Below are positions 41,851 through 51,679 of a DNA stretch of 64,000 nt, in pieces. The DNA lies in contig DGTC01000002.1 of the NCBI GenBank assembly GCA_002394205.1, forward strand, positions 1 to 64,000, in the 5' to 3' direction. A program made the translations under genes and the position numbers. Source of the DNA: Lachnospira sp. UBA4346. Its GTDB lineage: Bacteria; Bacillota; Clostridia; Lachnospirales; Lachnospiraceae. The notes beneath the pieces were generated by a model. It was not told the DNA's origin. It searched no databases and saw nothing but the letters and a program-made list of their open reading frames with translations. Position 1 is the first letter of the stretch. The number at the start of each line of letters is the position of its first letter.

Positions 41851-42012
41851 TTAGTTATATATTTTCTCCCAGCGGGAAACAAGCTCAACTGCTTCCGGTT
41901 CAGAGGATACTTTGGTTACAATCATATTATCTAAGTAGATTTCATAGACAGGATATGTCTTTTCTGTATTTCCGTGATGTACTTCTACTTTGTGAAATGT
42001 TACTCGTTCCAT
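41851..42012 (-). CDS. Small hypothetical protein
   Basis: A 53-residue protein read on the minus strand: MERVTFHKVEVHHGNTEKTY and DNMIVTKVSSEPEAVELVSR. GGAG is at eight bases before ATG at 42012, while the longer reading from 42036 has no ribosome site. It ends six bases after the TrkA-type gene, in the opposite direction. Family not recognised. Confidence 0.55.
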   Translation of the reverse strand: MERVTFHKVEVHHGNTEKTYPVYEIYLDNMIVTKVSSEPEAVELVSRWEKIYN

Positions 42013-42036
42013 AATGATTCTCCAATCTTTTTTCAT

Positions 42037-42571
42037 TCAAGCACTTGAGATTTTGTTATAACGTCCCTAACGATTCGCTATTATAGCATGAACATTTTTA
42101 AAAGAAAATACATATTATGCGATTGGTACTAAAGTATTATCGTGCAAATTGCACAGAACAGCAGTTCTATATGAATAAAATTAAAAATATTCTTGTATAA
42201 ATTAGTGCGATAATGTATAATTTTTAAAGGCTTTTTGTGCAATATAGTTAATATATTTTACCGTGACACATTTTTTATTGTTATGGATAATGTTGCATGA
42301 CAGATGTGTATATGCGTTTTCACTAAAAATATATTATATATACTTTACATAGTGCATGCTTTTTTAGAAAGTTTCGGAATATGTCATTAGGGACAGCGTT
42401 GGCACAATATAAAAAGAATAAAATATATTTTTTTCATACATATCAGGTTGTGAAAATTTTATAAAAACAGAATCAAAAACGAAATATATAAGGGGATACA
42501 AACAGAGTGAAAGTCGCACAGTCAGAGACTTTCAACGATGTTTTCCATGATTTTATAATTAGTATTTTATA
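42037..42571. other. Long AT-rich non-coding stretch upstream of nrdD
   Basis: No gene is supported. A hairpin GAAAGTC / GACTTTC lies near 42508-42533. The stretch ends in the NrdR-box region described separately. Confidence 0.45.
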
Positions 42572-42621
42572 ACTATATATGGTGTTTCGGTATTGACGTT
42601 TAATACTATATATTGTAGAAT
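42572..42621 (+). promoter_or_regulatory. Promoter with two NrdR-like boxes
   Basis: ACTATATATGGTGT (42572-42585) and ACTATATATTGTAG (42605-42618) match the NrdR consensus (ACWATATMTWGTGT-like) and lie 33 bases apart, about three helical turns. The second overlaps a promoter TTGACG (42593-42598), 17 bases, TAGAAT (42616-42621). NrdR represses ribonucleotide reductase genes. Confidence 0.6.
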
Positions 42622-42640
42622 TGGTTCTGTTGAGAACAAT

Positions 42641-42670
42641 GGTCTTGCTTGTGAATAAGCAGGACTTTTT
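42641..42670 (+). terminator. Terminator-like hairpin in the nrdD leader
   Basis: GGTCTTGCTT and AAGCAGGACT pair (one G-U) across GTGAAT, followed by TTTTTG. It sits between the upstream promoter and nrdD, so it could attenuate or release a short RNA. Confidence 0.65.
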
Positions 42671-42714
42671 GTATGTAACATAGATAAATACACAGAAAAA
42701 ACAGGGATTGATAT

Positions 42715-42728
42715 ACTACATATTGTGT
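42715..42728 (+). promoter_or_regulatory. Third NrdR-like box
   Basis: ACTACATATTGTGT, between TTGATA (42708-42713) and TACAAA (42730-42735), a possible second promoter about 65 bases before nrdD. Confidence 0.5.
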
Positions 42729-42796
42729 TTACAAAGTACCAAAGCAAAAGCAGGTATGTTTCTGTGCAGATTGGCAGTTAGGAGTGAAGTTTTAGA

Positions 42797-44959
42797 ATGA
42801 AAATTATTAAAAGAAGTGGGTCAGAGGTTACATTTGATATAGCCAAGATTATGGCAGCAGTAGCAAAAGCGAATAAAGAAGTTGTACATAATGAAAGATT
42901 GTCTGATGAACAGATTGCAATGATTTCACAGAATGTTGAAGATATTTGTCAGGAGATGAATCGTTCGCTCAATGTAGAAGAAATACAGGATTTGGTTGAA
43001 AATCAGATTATGAATCTTAGAGCATTTTCTGTAGCAAGAAAATATATCACATACCGTTATAAGAGAGCGTTGGTTCGTAAGTCCAACTCAACAGATGAGC
43101 AGATTTTAAGTCTGTTAGAGTGCAATAACGAAGAGGTTAAGCAGGAGAATTCCAACAAGAATCCAACAGTGAACAGTGTTCAGAGAGATTATATGGCAGG
43201 AGAGGTAAGTAAGGATATTACGAAGCGTTTCTTACTTCCACAGGACATTGTAGATGCACACGAACAGGGATTGATTCATTTCCATGATTCTGATTATTTT
43301 GCACAGCATATGCATAACTGCTGTTTAGTAAACTTAGAGGATATGCTGCAGAATGGAACTGTTATCAGTGAAACAATGCTTGAGAAGCCACATAGTTTTT
43401 CAACAGCCTGCAATATTGCAACACAGGCGATTGCCCAGATTGCAAGTTCACAGTATGGCGGACAGAGTATTTCACTTGCGCATCTTGCTCCATTTGTACA
43501 GATTAGCCGTGAAAAGTTTATCCGTAAAGTTCGTGAAGAATTTGACAAGACAGGAATTGAATATACAGAAGAAAAGGTGCGTGAAGTCGCTGAATTGCGT
43601 GTACGGGAAGAAATTAAGAATGGTGTACAGATGATTCAGTATCAGGTCATTACATTGATGACAACAAATGGCCAGGCACCGTTTGTTACAGTATTTATGT
43701 ATTTAGATGAGGTACCGGAAGGACGTACAAGAGATGATTTGGCACTTGTTACAGAAGAAGTGTTGCGTCAGAGAATTCAGGGAGTTAAAAATGAAAAGGG
43801 TGTATGGATTACACCGGCATTCCCGAAACTCATCTACGTGCTGGAAGAAGATAATATTACAGAAGACTCTAAGTACTGGCATTTGACACAGCTTGCAGCA
43901 GAGTGTACAGCAAAGAGAATGGTACCGGACTATATTTCTGAGAAGATTATGAAGAAGTTAAAGGGCGGAAACTGTTTCCCATGTATGGGATGTCGTTCAT
44001 TCTTAACGGATTATCAGGATGAAAATGGAAAACCAAAGTTCTACGGCAGATTCAATCAGGGTGTCGTAACCGTAAATCTTGTAGATGCAGCATGTTCGTC
44101 AGGAAGAGATATGGATAAGTTCTGGAAGATTTTGGAAGACAGATTGGAATTATGTAAGAGAGCTTTAATGTGCAGACATTACCGTTTGAAGGGTACGCCG
44201 TCAGATGTAGCTCCAATTCTCTGGCAGAATGGTGCGCTTGCACGTTTAAAGAAGGGTGAGACGATTGATAAATTATTATATGGCGGATATTCTACAATTT
44301 CTTTAGGATATGCAGGATTGTGTGAATGTACAAGATATATGTGCGGCGTTTCTCATACAGATCCAAAGGGAACAGAATTTGCATTAAAGGTTATGCATTA
44401 TCTGAATGATATGTGTCATAAGTGGGCAGCTGAAACAAATATTGATTTCAGTCTCTATGGAACACCATTAGAATCAACGACATACAAGTTTGCAAAGTGC
44501 TTACAGAAGCGTTTTGGTAAGATTGAAGGTGTTACAGATAAGAATTACATCACAAACAGCTATCATGTAAATGTTCAGGAAAAAATCAGTGCATTTGATA
44601 AGTTGAAGTTTGAAGCACAGTTCCAGGAATTATCACCGGGTGGTGCAATCAGTTATGTAGAAGTTCCGGATATGGCAAATAATATTCCAGCAGTACTTTC
44701 TGTTATGCAGTATATTTATGATAATATTATGTATGCAGAGTTGAATACAAAGAGTGATTATTGTCAGGAATGTGGATATAACGGACAGATTCAGATTATT
44801 ACAGACACTGATGGCAAACTTATCTGGGAATGTCCAAATTGCGGCAACAGAGATCAGGATAAGATGAATGTTGCAAGAAGAACTTGTGGATATATTGGTA
44901 CACAGTTCTGGAATCAGGGACGTACACAGGAGATTAAGGATAGAGTGTTACATTTATAA
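42797..44959 (+). CDS. nrdD: Anaerobic ribonucleoside-triphosphate reductase
   Basis: A 720-residue class III (oxygen-sensitive, glycyl-radical) ribonucleotide reductase that makes deoxyribonucleotides for DNA synthesis. Residues 1-90 form an ATP-cone regulatory domain (MKIIKRSGSEVTFDIAKIMA). The C terminus carries a zinc site (CQECGYNGQ, CPNCGNRD) and the radical loop RRTCGYIGTQFW with the glycyl-radical Gly. Length is normal. ATG 42797 follows AGGAGTGAAG. No nrdG activase follows; it must be elsewhere. Upstream NrdR-like boxes and a leader terminator suggest tight control. Confidence 0.95.
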   Translation: MKIIKRSGSEVTFDIAKIMAAVAKANKEVVHNERLSDEQIAMISQNVEDICQEMNRSLNVEEIQDLVENQIMNLRAFSVARKYITYRYKRALVRKSNSTDEQILSLLECNNEEVKQENSNKNPTVNSVQRDYMAGEVSKDITKRFLLPQDIVDAHEQGLIHFHDSDYFAQHMHNCCLVNLEDMLQNGTVISETMLEKPHSFSTACNIATQAIAQIASSQYGGQSISLAHLAPFVQISREKFIRKVREEFDKTGIEYTEEKVREVAELRVREEIKNGVQMIQYQVITLMTTNGQAPFVTVFMYLDEVPEGRTRDDLALVTEEVLRQRIQGVKNEKGVWITPAFPKLIYVLEEDNITEDSKYWHLTQLAAECTAKRMVPDYISEKIMKKLKGGNCFPCMGCRSFLTDYQDENGKPKFYGRFNQGVVTVNLVDAACSSGRDMDKFWKILEDRLELCKRALMCRHYRLKGTPSDVAPILWQNGALARLKKGETIDKLLYGGYSTISLGYAGLCECTRYMCGVSHTDPKGTEFALKVMHYLNDMCHKWAAETNIDFSLYGTPLESTTYKFAKCLQKRFGKIEGVTDKNYITNSYHVNVQEKISAFDKLKFEAQFQELSPGGAISYVEVPDMANNIPAVLSVMQYIYDNIMYAELNTKSDYCQECGYNGQIQIITDTDGKLIWECPNCGNRDQDKMNVARRTCGYIGTQFWNQGRTQEIKDRVLHL

Positions 44960-45023
44960 AAGAGAAGTTGTCCGGAATCAACAGACCTTTAAGATTCTCG
45001 GAAAATGAAACATTTTTAATCAA

Positions 45024-45064
45024 ACCACAAGAAGATCAACCAACAGAATCTTCTTGTGGTTTTC
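45024..45064 (+). terminator. Intrinsic terminator after nrdD
   Basis: ACCACAAGAAGAT pairs perfectly with ATCTTCTTGTGGT around TCAACCAACAGA; TTTT follows. Confidence 0.9.
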
Positions 45065-45230
45065 CTATATACAAAATATATGATTTAATATTACGATGAG
45101 ATAATAAAATTTATAAAAATATAATTTACAAAATATAGCATAGGATATACAATAGATTTCCGAATGAATGGATATGACCGTACTGTAAAATGGTGCGGAT
45201 ATTGAATAGTCAGAGGAAAAGGCGTAAAAA

Positions 45231-46559
45231 ATGAAAGCGTTGGATAATGATTTTTTTGGAACAGCAAGAATTTCAAGAATTTTACTTCGGATTGCCCCAC
45301 CTGTTATGTTCGCACAGCTGATTCAGGCATTGTATAATATTATTGACAGTCTGTTTGTAGGGCGTTATGCACAGTCGGGGCTTACTGCATTATCTATTAT
45401 TTATCCCATTCAGCTGCTTATGATTGCATTAGCGGTTGGAACAGGTGTGGGGTTAAATACTGCGATGGCAGCCAGATATGGTCTTGGAGATGAGAAAGAA
45501 GCGAGCCGGTATGCAGGTGTGGGGACAGGACTTGCGTTGATGTTATGGTGTGTGTTTGCAATCGTATGTTGGAGCGGTATGCCGTTTTATGCAAGATTGT
45601 CAACAAATTCACAAGAAGTCATTGATGAAGTGATTGTATATGGAAGAATTGTCTGCGTATTTAGTATCGGGTTATTTCTTGAAAGTATGTGGACAAAAGT
45701 AATTCAGGCAAAAGGCGATATGGCAACACCGATGATTGCACAGATTATTGGTGCAGTAACGAATATTATCTTAGATCCGATTCTGATTTTTGGATTGGGC
45801 GGCTTGCCGCGGTTTGGAATTGCAGGGGCAGCCATTGCTACGGTTACAGGGCAGATTGTAGCAGCAGGGGTTGTATTTCGGAAAGGTTACTATAAATCCT
45901 TACCAATTACACAATACATGCCATATGTGCGGCGTATTTTTGCATTGGGCTTTTCTAATATTTTGATGCAGTCAGCGTATACATTTTACATATTTGGATT
46001 AAATCTGATTCTGGCATCGTTTTCGGATGCAGCAGTGACGGTTCTGGGACTATATTATAAATGGCAGACGTTCTTTTTTATTCCATTAGGAGCAATGCAG
46101 ACTTGTATTGTGCCGGTACTCAGTTTTAACTATGCAGCAGGAAATTCCCATCGGTGCAAGAAAACGCTTGTAGAATCTGTAGCGTTTGGAATGGTGTTAA
46201 TGGCATTTGGTACAGCCTGTTTTGAATGTGTTCCGGCATGGATGTTATCTGTATTTTCAACTGATGCACAGGTCATTGCAATCGGAACGGGAGCATTTCG
46301 AATGATTGGACTTAGTTTTATTCCAATGGTTACATCACTGATATTTCCGGTCTTTTTCCAGGCACTGGGGCTTGGTGGCCGAAGCTGTCTGCTGACGGTT
46401 ATTAGGACGATGTGCCTGTTTGTGCCGCTCGGATTTTTATTTTCACGATTTGGATTGGCATATTTCTGGCTGACTTATCCTGTAACGGAAATAATTACAA
46501 CAATGTTTGGGATGGTATTTTATTATAAATTTGTGAAGCAGGGATTTCAGATAAGATAA
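45231..46559 (+). CDS. MATE-family efflux transporter
   Basis: A 442-residue multidrug/toxin extrusion protein with twelve hydrophobic segments. Early motifs are VMFAQLIQALYNIIDSLFVG and IQLLMIALAVGTGVGLNTAM; the second half repeats the fold with FFFIPLGAMQTCIVPVLSFN and IGLSFIPMVTSLIFPVFFQA. It moves organic cations or drugs out using Na+ or H+. ATG 45231 follows AGAGGAAAAGG. A second, clearly different MATE gene is at 57410. Confidence 0.9.
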   Translation: MKALDNDFFGTARISRILLRIAPPVMFAQLIQALYNIIDSLFVGRYAQSGLTALSIIYPIQLLMIALAVGTGVGLNTAMAARYGLGDEKEASRYAGVGTGLALMLWCVFAIVCWSGMPFYARLSTNSQEVIDEVIVYGRIVCVFSIGLFLESMWTKVIQAKGDMATPMIAQIIGAVTNIILDPILIFGLGGLPRFGIAGAAIATVTGQIVAAGVVFRKGYYKSLPITQYMPYVRRIFALGFSNILMQSAYTFYIFGLNLILASFSDAAVTVLGLYYKWQTFFFIPLGAMQTCIVPVLSFNYAAGNSHRCKKTLVESVAFGMVLMAFGTACFECVPAWMLSVFSTDAQVIAIGTGAFRMIGLSFIPMVTSLIFPVFFQALGLGGRSCLLTVIRTMCLFVPLGFLFSRFGLAYFWLTYPVTEIITTMFGMVFYYKFVKQGFQIR

Positions 46560-46828
46560 GATTTGTTTTGTGTACAGGGCGCACAATGAATGGGCAAAGG
46601 TTGCATTTTTTATAAATAATTGTTAATATTTCAGACAGGGATTTCATCGGGAATTATCTTGTTTAAGGTGTATGTATTTTATCGATTTTAATAAAGAATA
46701 AGGTGAAAAAATTATTTCGATTAGATGCATGTTGCAAACAGGAAGATGATAAAAATTGTTTGATGCAAATGATTGTTAAATCAAAATTAGAGAAGAATAT
46801 ACAGAAAAGAAAGACGAGGATATTTAAT

Positions 46829-47575
46829 ATGGATGCATATACAGGATTTGCATATGTTTATGATGAATATATGGATAATATTCCTTACGAAGAATGGACA
46901 GGATATTTAATCAGCCTGTTAAAGGAACAGGGAATTGAGCCACAGATGCAGGTCGCAGATTTAGGGTGTGGAACAGGCACGGTAACACAGATTTTAGACC
47001 GCGCCGGATATGATATGGTAGGGATTGACAATGCACCGGATATGCTTACCATTGCATCGGAAAAGATGTATGAATCGGAACAGGAGATTCTATATAGCTT
47101 ACAGGATATGAGAGATTTTGCATTTCCTTATGAAATGGATGCAATGATTAGTATCTGTGATTCGATGAATTACATTACAACGCCAGAAGATTTAACAAGT
47201 GTATTTTCCTGTGTGCAGGAGAATCTCAAAGAGGGCGGAGTATTTATATTTGACTTAAAGACGATTCATTTCTTCCGTGATATTTTAGCAGATAATACAT
47301 ATGCAGAAAATCGGGATGAATCGGCATTTGTATGGGATAATATTTATCACGAAGATACCAGAGATAACGAGTATGCGCTGGCAGTCTTTATAGAGAACGA
47401 AGAAGGTACGTTTGACAGATATGAAGAAAGTCATTTTCAGCACGGATTTACACAGAAAGAAGTGGCAGAGGCAGCAGATAAAGCCGGACTTGAAATTGTG
47501 GCAGTCTATGATGCTTTTACGCATGATGCGCCAAAGGAAGAAAGCGAGCGTTATTATTACATTTTAAGAAAATAA
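46829..47575 (+). CDS. SAM-dependent methyltransferase
   Basis: A 248-residue class I methyltransferase. Start ATG 46829 follows GACGAGGAT; the in-frame reading from 46703 adds 42 residues without homology. Seen: QVADLGCGTGTVTQIL (SAM-binding GxGxG), MVGIDNAPDMLTIAS (acidic strand) and DAMISICDSMNYI (motif III-like). Substrate unknown. It lies 170 bases before hslO in the same direction. Confidence 0.9.
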   Translation: MDAYTGFAYVYDEYMDNIPYEEWTGYLISLLKEQGIEPQMQVADLGCGTGTVTQILDRAGYDMVGIDNAPDMLTIASEKMYESEQEILYSLQDMRDFAFPYEMDAMISICDSMNYITTPEDLTSVFSCVQENLKEGGVFIFDLKTIHFFRDILADNTYAENRDESAFVWDNIYHEDTRDNEYALAVFIENEEGTFDRYEESHFQHGFTQKEVAEAADKAGLEIVAVYDAFTHDAPKEESERYYYILRK

Positions 47576-47747
47576 TATTTATAATGAAAATAACAAATGA
47601 TATAGAGAATAAAATAGAAATGTTTGAAATTAAGATAAATATCCAATGGTGATAGGCTAGTAAAGAAAATGCATATTATTTTGGATAAGATGGATTGTGA
47701 AAATAAAAACAAAAATAAAATAAGACAAAATAGAATGGAGATAAAAT

Positions 47748-48629
47748 ATGGGTGATACAATCGTAAGAGCAATTGCAGCAGATGGTCAGATTCGTGCATT
47801 TGCAACAAGTACTAAGAATATGGTAGAAGAGGCAAGAAGCCGTCATAATACAAGTCCAATCGCAACGGTTGCACTCGGAAGACTGATGAGTGGTGCTGCA
47901 ATGATGGGCGTGACGATGAAGAATGATTCGGATGTCTTGACGGTTCAGATTAAAGGAAATGGTCCGATTGGAGCAATGACAGTTACAGCTGATCCGAAGG
48001 GAAATGTCAAGGGATTTGTGGCACATCCGGAGGTAATGCTTCCATTAAAAGATGGAAAGTTAGATATTGCAGGAGCTGTAGGTATCGGTGTATTAAGTGT
48101 TATTAAGGATATTGGTTTAAGAGAACCATATGTGGGAGATACCATTTTAATTACGAGTGAGATTGCAGATGATTTAACATATTATTATGCAAATAGTGAG
48201 CAGGTGCCTTCATCTGTAGGACTTGGTGTATTGATGAACAAGGATAATACGGTTGCAGCAGCAGGCGGATTTATGATTCAGCTGATGCCAAATGCCACAG
48301 AAGAAGTGATCGAAAAGCTGGAAAACAGAATTAAAGAAATCAAGTCTGTTACACAGATGTTAGAACATGGAATGACACCGGAAGAAATCTTAGAGCATAT
48401 TTTAGGGGATATGGGACTTGAAATCTTAGATACGATTTCAACACAGTTCTATTGTAACTGTTCAAAAGAGCGTGTGAGCAAGGCAGTTATGAGTATCGGT
48501 GCAAAGGATTTGAAGGAAATGGTAGATGATAATAAGCCAATCGAAGTGAATTGTCATTTCTGTAACAGTCATTATACATTTGAACCGGAAGAACTTTCAG
48601 CGATGTTAGAAGCTGTAACATCACGCTAA
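47748..48629 (+). CDS. hslO: Hsp33 redox-regulated chaperone
   Basis: A 293-residue Hsp33 protein that holds unfolded proteins under oxidative stress. N-terminal domain has IRAFATSTKNMVEEARSRHN and GRLMSGAAMMGVTMK; the C-terminal zinc switch is FYCNCSKERV and NCHFCNSHY (C-x-C and C-x2-C). All four ligand cysteines are present, so the redox switch should work. ATG 47748 follows GGAGATAAA. aroK starts 21 bases after its stop. Confidence 0.97.
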   Translation: MGDTIVRAIAADGQIRAFATSTKNMVEEARSRHNTSPIATVALGRLMSGAAMMGVTMKNDSDVLTVQIKGNGPIGAMTVTADPKGNVKGFVAHPEVMLPLKDGKLDIAGAVGIGVLSVIKDIGLREPYVGDTILITSEIADDLTYYYANSEQVPSSVGLGVLMNKDNTVAAAGGFMIQLMPNATEEVIEKLENRIKEIKSVTQMLEHGMTPEEILEHILGDMGLEILDTISTQFYCNCSKERVSKAVMSIGAKDLKEMVDDNKPIEVNCHFCNSHYTFEPEELSAMLEAVTSR

Positions 48630-48649
48630 GAATGGTTAAGGGGGCGCAA

Positions 48650-49150
48650 ATGAAAAATATTATACTGATTGGAATGCCGGGAAGCGGTAAAAGTACGGTC
48701 GGCGTTGTATTGGCAAAGAGATTAGGATATCATTTTATAGATTCTGATATTGTCATTCAGGAGACTTATAATCAGACATTAGAACAGCTTATTGAGGCAC
48801 ACGGCGATGCAGGATTCATTCAGATTGAAAATGACGTGAATAAGAATATTGAGGCTGAAAAGACGATTATTGCAACAGGTGGAAGTGCAGTATATGGGGC
48901 AGAGGCGATGGAGCATTTTCGCAAAATTGGTACAATTGTGTATCTTCAGGTCGCAGAAGAGAATCTCGCAGAGAGGCTTGGAAGCCTGAAAGAACGCGGT
49001 GTTGTGTCAAATGGAAAGACGACTGTCCGGGAAATATTAGAAGACAGGCAGCGTTTGTATGAGAAGTATGCACAGATTACAGTGTGTCAGGATCATAAAA
49101 CTTTGCGGGAATCTGTAGAAGAATTGAGCGCACTCATTGAAACTAAATAA
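48650..49150 (+). CDS. aroK: Shikimate kinase
   Basis: A 166-residue kinase phosphorylating shikimate in the aromatic amino-acid pathway. Walker A GMPGSGKST at residues 8-16, the DSD motif FIDSDIVI, the shikimate-binding ATGGSAVYG and LQVAEENLAERLG. Start ATG 48650 follows GGGGGCG; a reading from 48632 places the site inside the gene. It lies next to hslO and before glnS. Confidence 0.95.
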   Translation: MKNIILIGMPGSGKSTVGVVLAKRLGYHFIDSDIVIQETYNQTLEQLIEAHGDAGFIQIENDVNKNIEAEKTIIATGGSAVYGAEAMEHFRKIGTIVYLQVAEENLAERLGSLKERGVVSNGKTTVREILEDRQRLYEKYAQITVCQDHKTLRESVEELSALIETK

Positions 49151-49208
49151 AAATTGGAGTATAATAGGTTAGAATAGGGCTTAAAAAGCTGTTACTAGGA
49201 GGATAATC

Positions 49209-50876
49209 ATGGAAAACGAAGCTGTTTCAAAGAATTTTATTGAACAGATTATTGATCAGGATATTGCAGAGGGACATTGTAGTAAAGTAGTTACACGTTT
49301 CCCACCGGAACCAAATGGATATTTACACATCGGACATGCAAAGTCTATTTTATTAAACTATGGACTTGCAAAAGAGTACGGTGGACAGTTTAATATGCGT
49401 TTTGATGATACGAACCCGACAAAAGAAAAGGAAGAGTTTGTTGATTCTATTAAAAAGGATGTTGAATGGCTCGGTGCAAAATGGCACGGAGATGTTTTAT
49501 TTGCTTCAGGATATTTCCAGAATATGTATGAGGCTGCTGTAAAACTTATCAAAAAGGGAAAGGCATATGTATGTGATCTTACACCGGAACAGATTCGTGA
49601 ATACCGTGGAACATTAACAGAGCCGGGGAAGGAAAGTCCATACAGAAACCGTTCTGTAGAAGAGAATCTTGCACTTTTTGAAGATATGAAGAATGGCAAA
49701 TTCAAGGATGGAGAAAAGGTTCTTCGTGCTAAGATTGATATGGCATCACCAAATATCAATATGAGAGATCCGATTATTTATCGTGTGGCACATATTACAC
49801 ATCACAGAACAGGAGATCAGTGGTGCATCTATCCGATGTATGATTTTGCGCATCCGATTGAAGATGCAACAGAAGGAATTACACATTCTATCTGTACATT
49901 GGAATTTGAAGATCACAGACCACTTTATGACTGGGTGGTACGTGAAGTAGGATATGAAAATCCGCCAAAGCAGATTGAATTTGCAAAGTTATACTTAAAC
50001 AATGTTGTTACCGGAAAACGTTATATCAAAAAACTTGTAGAAGATAAGATTGTAGACGGTTGGGATGATCCACGTCTTGTATCCATTGCGGCACTTCGCA
50101 GAAGAGGATTTACACCGGAATCTATTCAGAACTTTGTTGAACTTGTAGGTGTTACAAAGAGTCAGGGCGCGGTAGAATATCCAATGCTTGAGTATTGTAT
50201 CCGTGAGGATTTGAAGCTCAAGGCGAATCGAATGATGGCTGTTCTTGATCCTGTTAAGTTAGTAATTGATAACTATCCGGAAGGACAGGTTGAATATATG
50301 GAAGTTGCCAATAATCAGGAAAATCCGGAACTTGGTACACGTAAAGTTCCATTTACAAAGGAATTGTATATTGAAAGAGAAGACTTTATGGAGGAACCTC
50401 CTAAGAAGTATTTCCGTCTCTTCCCAGGCAATGAAGTGCGTTTGATGAATGCATATTTTGTAACTTGTGTTGACTTTAAGAAGGATGAAACTGGCAAAAT
50501 TACAGAAATTCACTGCACATATGATCCGGAAACAAGAGGCGGTAATTTTACGGGACGTAAGGTAAAAGGTACAATTCATTGGGTATCTGCAACAGAAGGC
50601 AAGAAAGCGACAGTTCGTCTTTATGAGAATATTGTTGATGAAGAAAAGGGTGTATACAATGAAGAGGATGGCTCTATCAATGTGAATCCGAATTCATTGC
50701 AGGTCCTTGAAAATTGTTATGTAGAGCCTGAATTAATGAAGGCAGCTGCGGAAGATAAGTTCCAGTTTGTAAGAAATGGATATTTCTGTGCAGATTTAAA
50801 GGATTCTAAGGAAGGAGCACCTGTATTTAACAGAATTGTTTCACTGAAGAGTTCATTTAAAATGCCTGCGAAATAA
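49209..50876 (+). CDS. glnS: Glutaminyl-tRNA synthetase
   Basis: A 555-residue class I synthetase charging tRNA-Gln. Seen: PEPNGYLHIGHAKS with HIGH at residues 40-43, FNMRFDDTNPTKEKEEFVDS, FEDHRPLYDWVVREVGYENP, and the C-terminal beta-barrel domains (EDFMEEPPKKYFRLFPG). Where E. coli has MSKRKL this protein has VTGKRYIKKL, so the KMSKS loop is altered. Many Firmicutes use the transamidation path instead, so a GlnRS suggests an old horizontal acquisition; the family position is known in Clostridia. ATG 49209 follows AGGAGGATAATC. Confidence 0.95.
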   Translation: MENEAVSKNFIEQIIDQDIAEGHCSKVVTRFPPEPNGYLHIGHAKSILLNYGLAKEYGGQFNMRFDDTNPTKEKEEFVDSIKKDVEWLGAKWHGDVLFASGYFQNMYEAAVKLIKKGKAYVCDLTPEQIREYRGTLTEPGKESPYRNRSVEENLALFEDMKNGKFKDGEKVLRAKIDMASPNINMRDPIIYRVAHITHHRTGDQWCIYPMYDFAHPIEDATEGITHSICTLEFEDHRPLYDWVVREVGYENPPKQIEFAKLYLNNVVTGKRYIKKLVEDKIVDGWDDPRLVSIAALRRRGFTPESIQNFVELVGVTKSQGAVEYPMLEYCIREDLKLKANRMMAVLDPVKLVIDNYPEGQVEYMEVANNQENPELGTRKVPFTKELYIEREDFMEEPPKKYFRLFPGNEVRLMNAYFVTCVDFKKDETGKITEIHCTYDPETRGGNFTGRKVKGTIHWVSATEGKKATVRLYENIVDEEKGVYNEEDGSINVNPNSLQVLENCYVEPELMKAAAEDKFQFVRNGYFCADLKDSKEGAPVFNRIVSLKSSFKMPAK

Positions 50877-50895
50877 TTAGAAATGGTGAAGAAGA

Positions 50896-51651
50896 ATGGC
50901 AGAAGAATTAGAAAAGAATGAAGAAACACTCATATTTGATAAGAAAATGGAGTGCCCAATCTGTGATAAAAAATTTACGACAAAGCAGGTTAAGACAGGC
51001 AAAGCACGTTTTCTTGGAACAGATGATGATTTAAGACCACGTTATTCTAAGATTGATACAATCAAATATGATGTGTGTATGTGTCCATATTGTGGATATG
51101 CATCTGTAATGCGTGACTATGAGAATGTTACGCCAAAGCAGAGAAAACTTTTGATGGAGAAAATCGGAAGCAAGTACAAAGCTGAAATGGCAGAAACAAC
51201 TGTTTATACATATGATATTGCGATTCAGCGATATAAGATGGCATTGCTTACGGCAATGACAAAACCGGCAAAGCTGAGTGAGGTATCTTATTTGTGCCTG
51301 AAATTATCATGGTTATATCGTGGTAAAATTGAAGAAATTGAGCAGGAAGAACTCACAGAGAGCCAAAAGACAGCGATTGCACATTGTCAGAAAAATGTTG
51401 ACCAATATGTAAAGCAGGCATATCAGGGATTTACGGAAGCGTTGTTAAAGGAATATCCGCCAATATGCGGTATGGATGAAATGACAATGAACTTTCTGAT
51501 GGCTGTTTTGGCAAAAAAAAGTCAGGATTATGATGTTTCGAAAAAATTCGCATTTATGGTTGTCAGTTCAAAAAATGCATCATCAAAGATGAAAGATAAG
51601 GCACGTATGCTCATAGATGCAATAAAAGAAGAACAGGGAGAAAGTGAATAG
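50896..51651 (+). CDS. DUF2225 zinc-finger-type protein
   Basis: A 251-residue protein of the DUF2225 family. N terminus has CPICDKKFTTKQ and, later, CMCPYCGYASVMRD, a probable zinc site; the rest is TPR-like helical (YTYDIAIQRYKMALLTAMTK). Function unknown. ATG 50896 follows GGTGAAGAAG, 20 bases after glnS, so it probably shares that transcript. Confidence 0.85.
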   Translation: MAEELEKNEETLIFDKKMECPICDKKFTTKQVKTGKARFLGTDDDLRPRYSKIDTIKYDVCMCPYCGYASVMRDYENVTPKQRKLLMEKIGSKYKAEMAETTVYTYDIAIQRYKMALLTAMTKPAKLSEVSYLCLKLSWLYRGKIEEIEQEELTESQKTAIAHCQKNVDQYVKQAYQGFTEALLKEYPPICGMDEMTMNFLMAVLAKKSQDYDVSKKFAFMVVSSKNASSKMKDKARMLIDAIKEEQGESE

Positions 51652-51679
51652 TTTTTTTGGGAAAGGCATGGTCTGATTG

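Noticed and set aside
42062..42397. GTCCCTAA near 42064 and TTAGGGAC near 42386 as possible element ends
   Set aside because: Only eight bases, no target duplication and no gene between; chance match is likely in AT-rich DNA.
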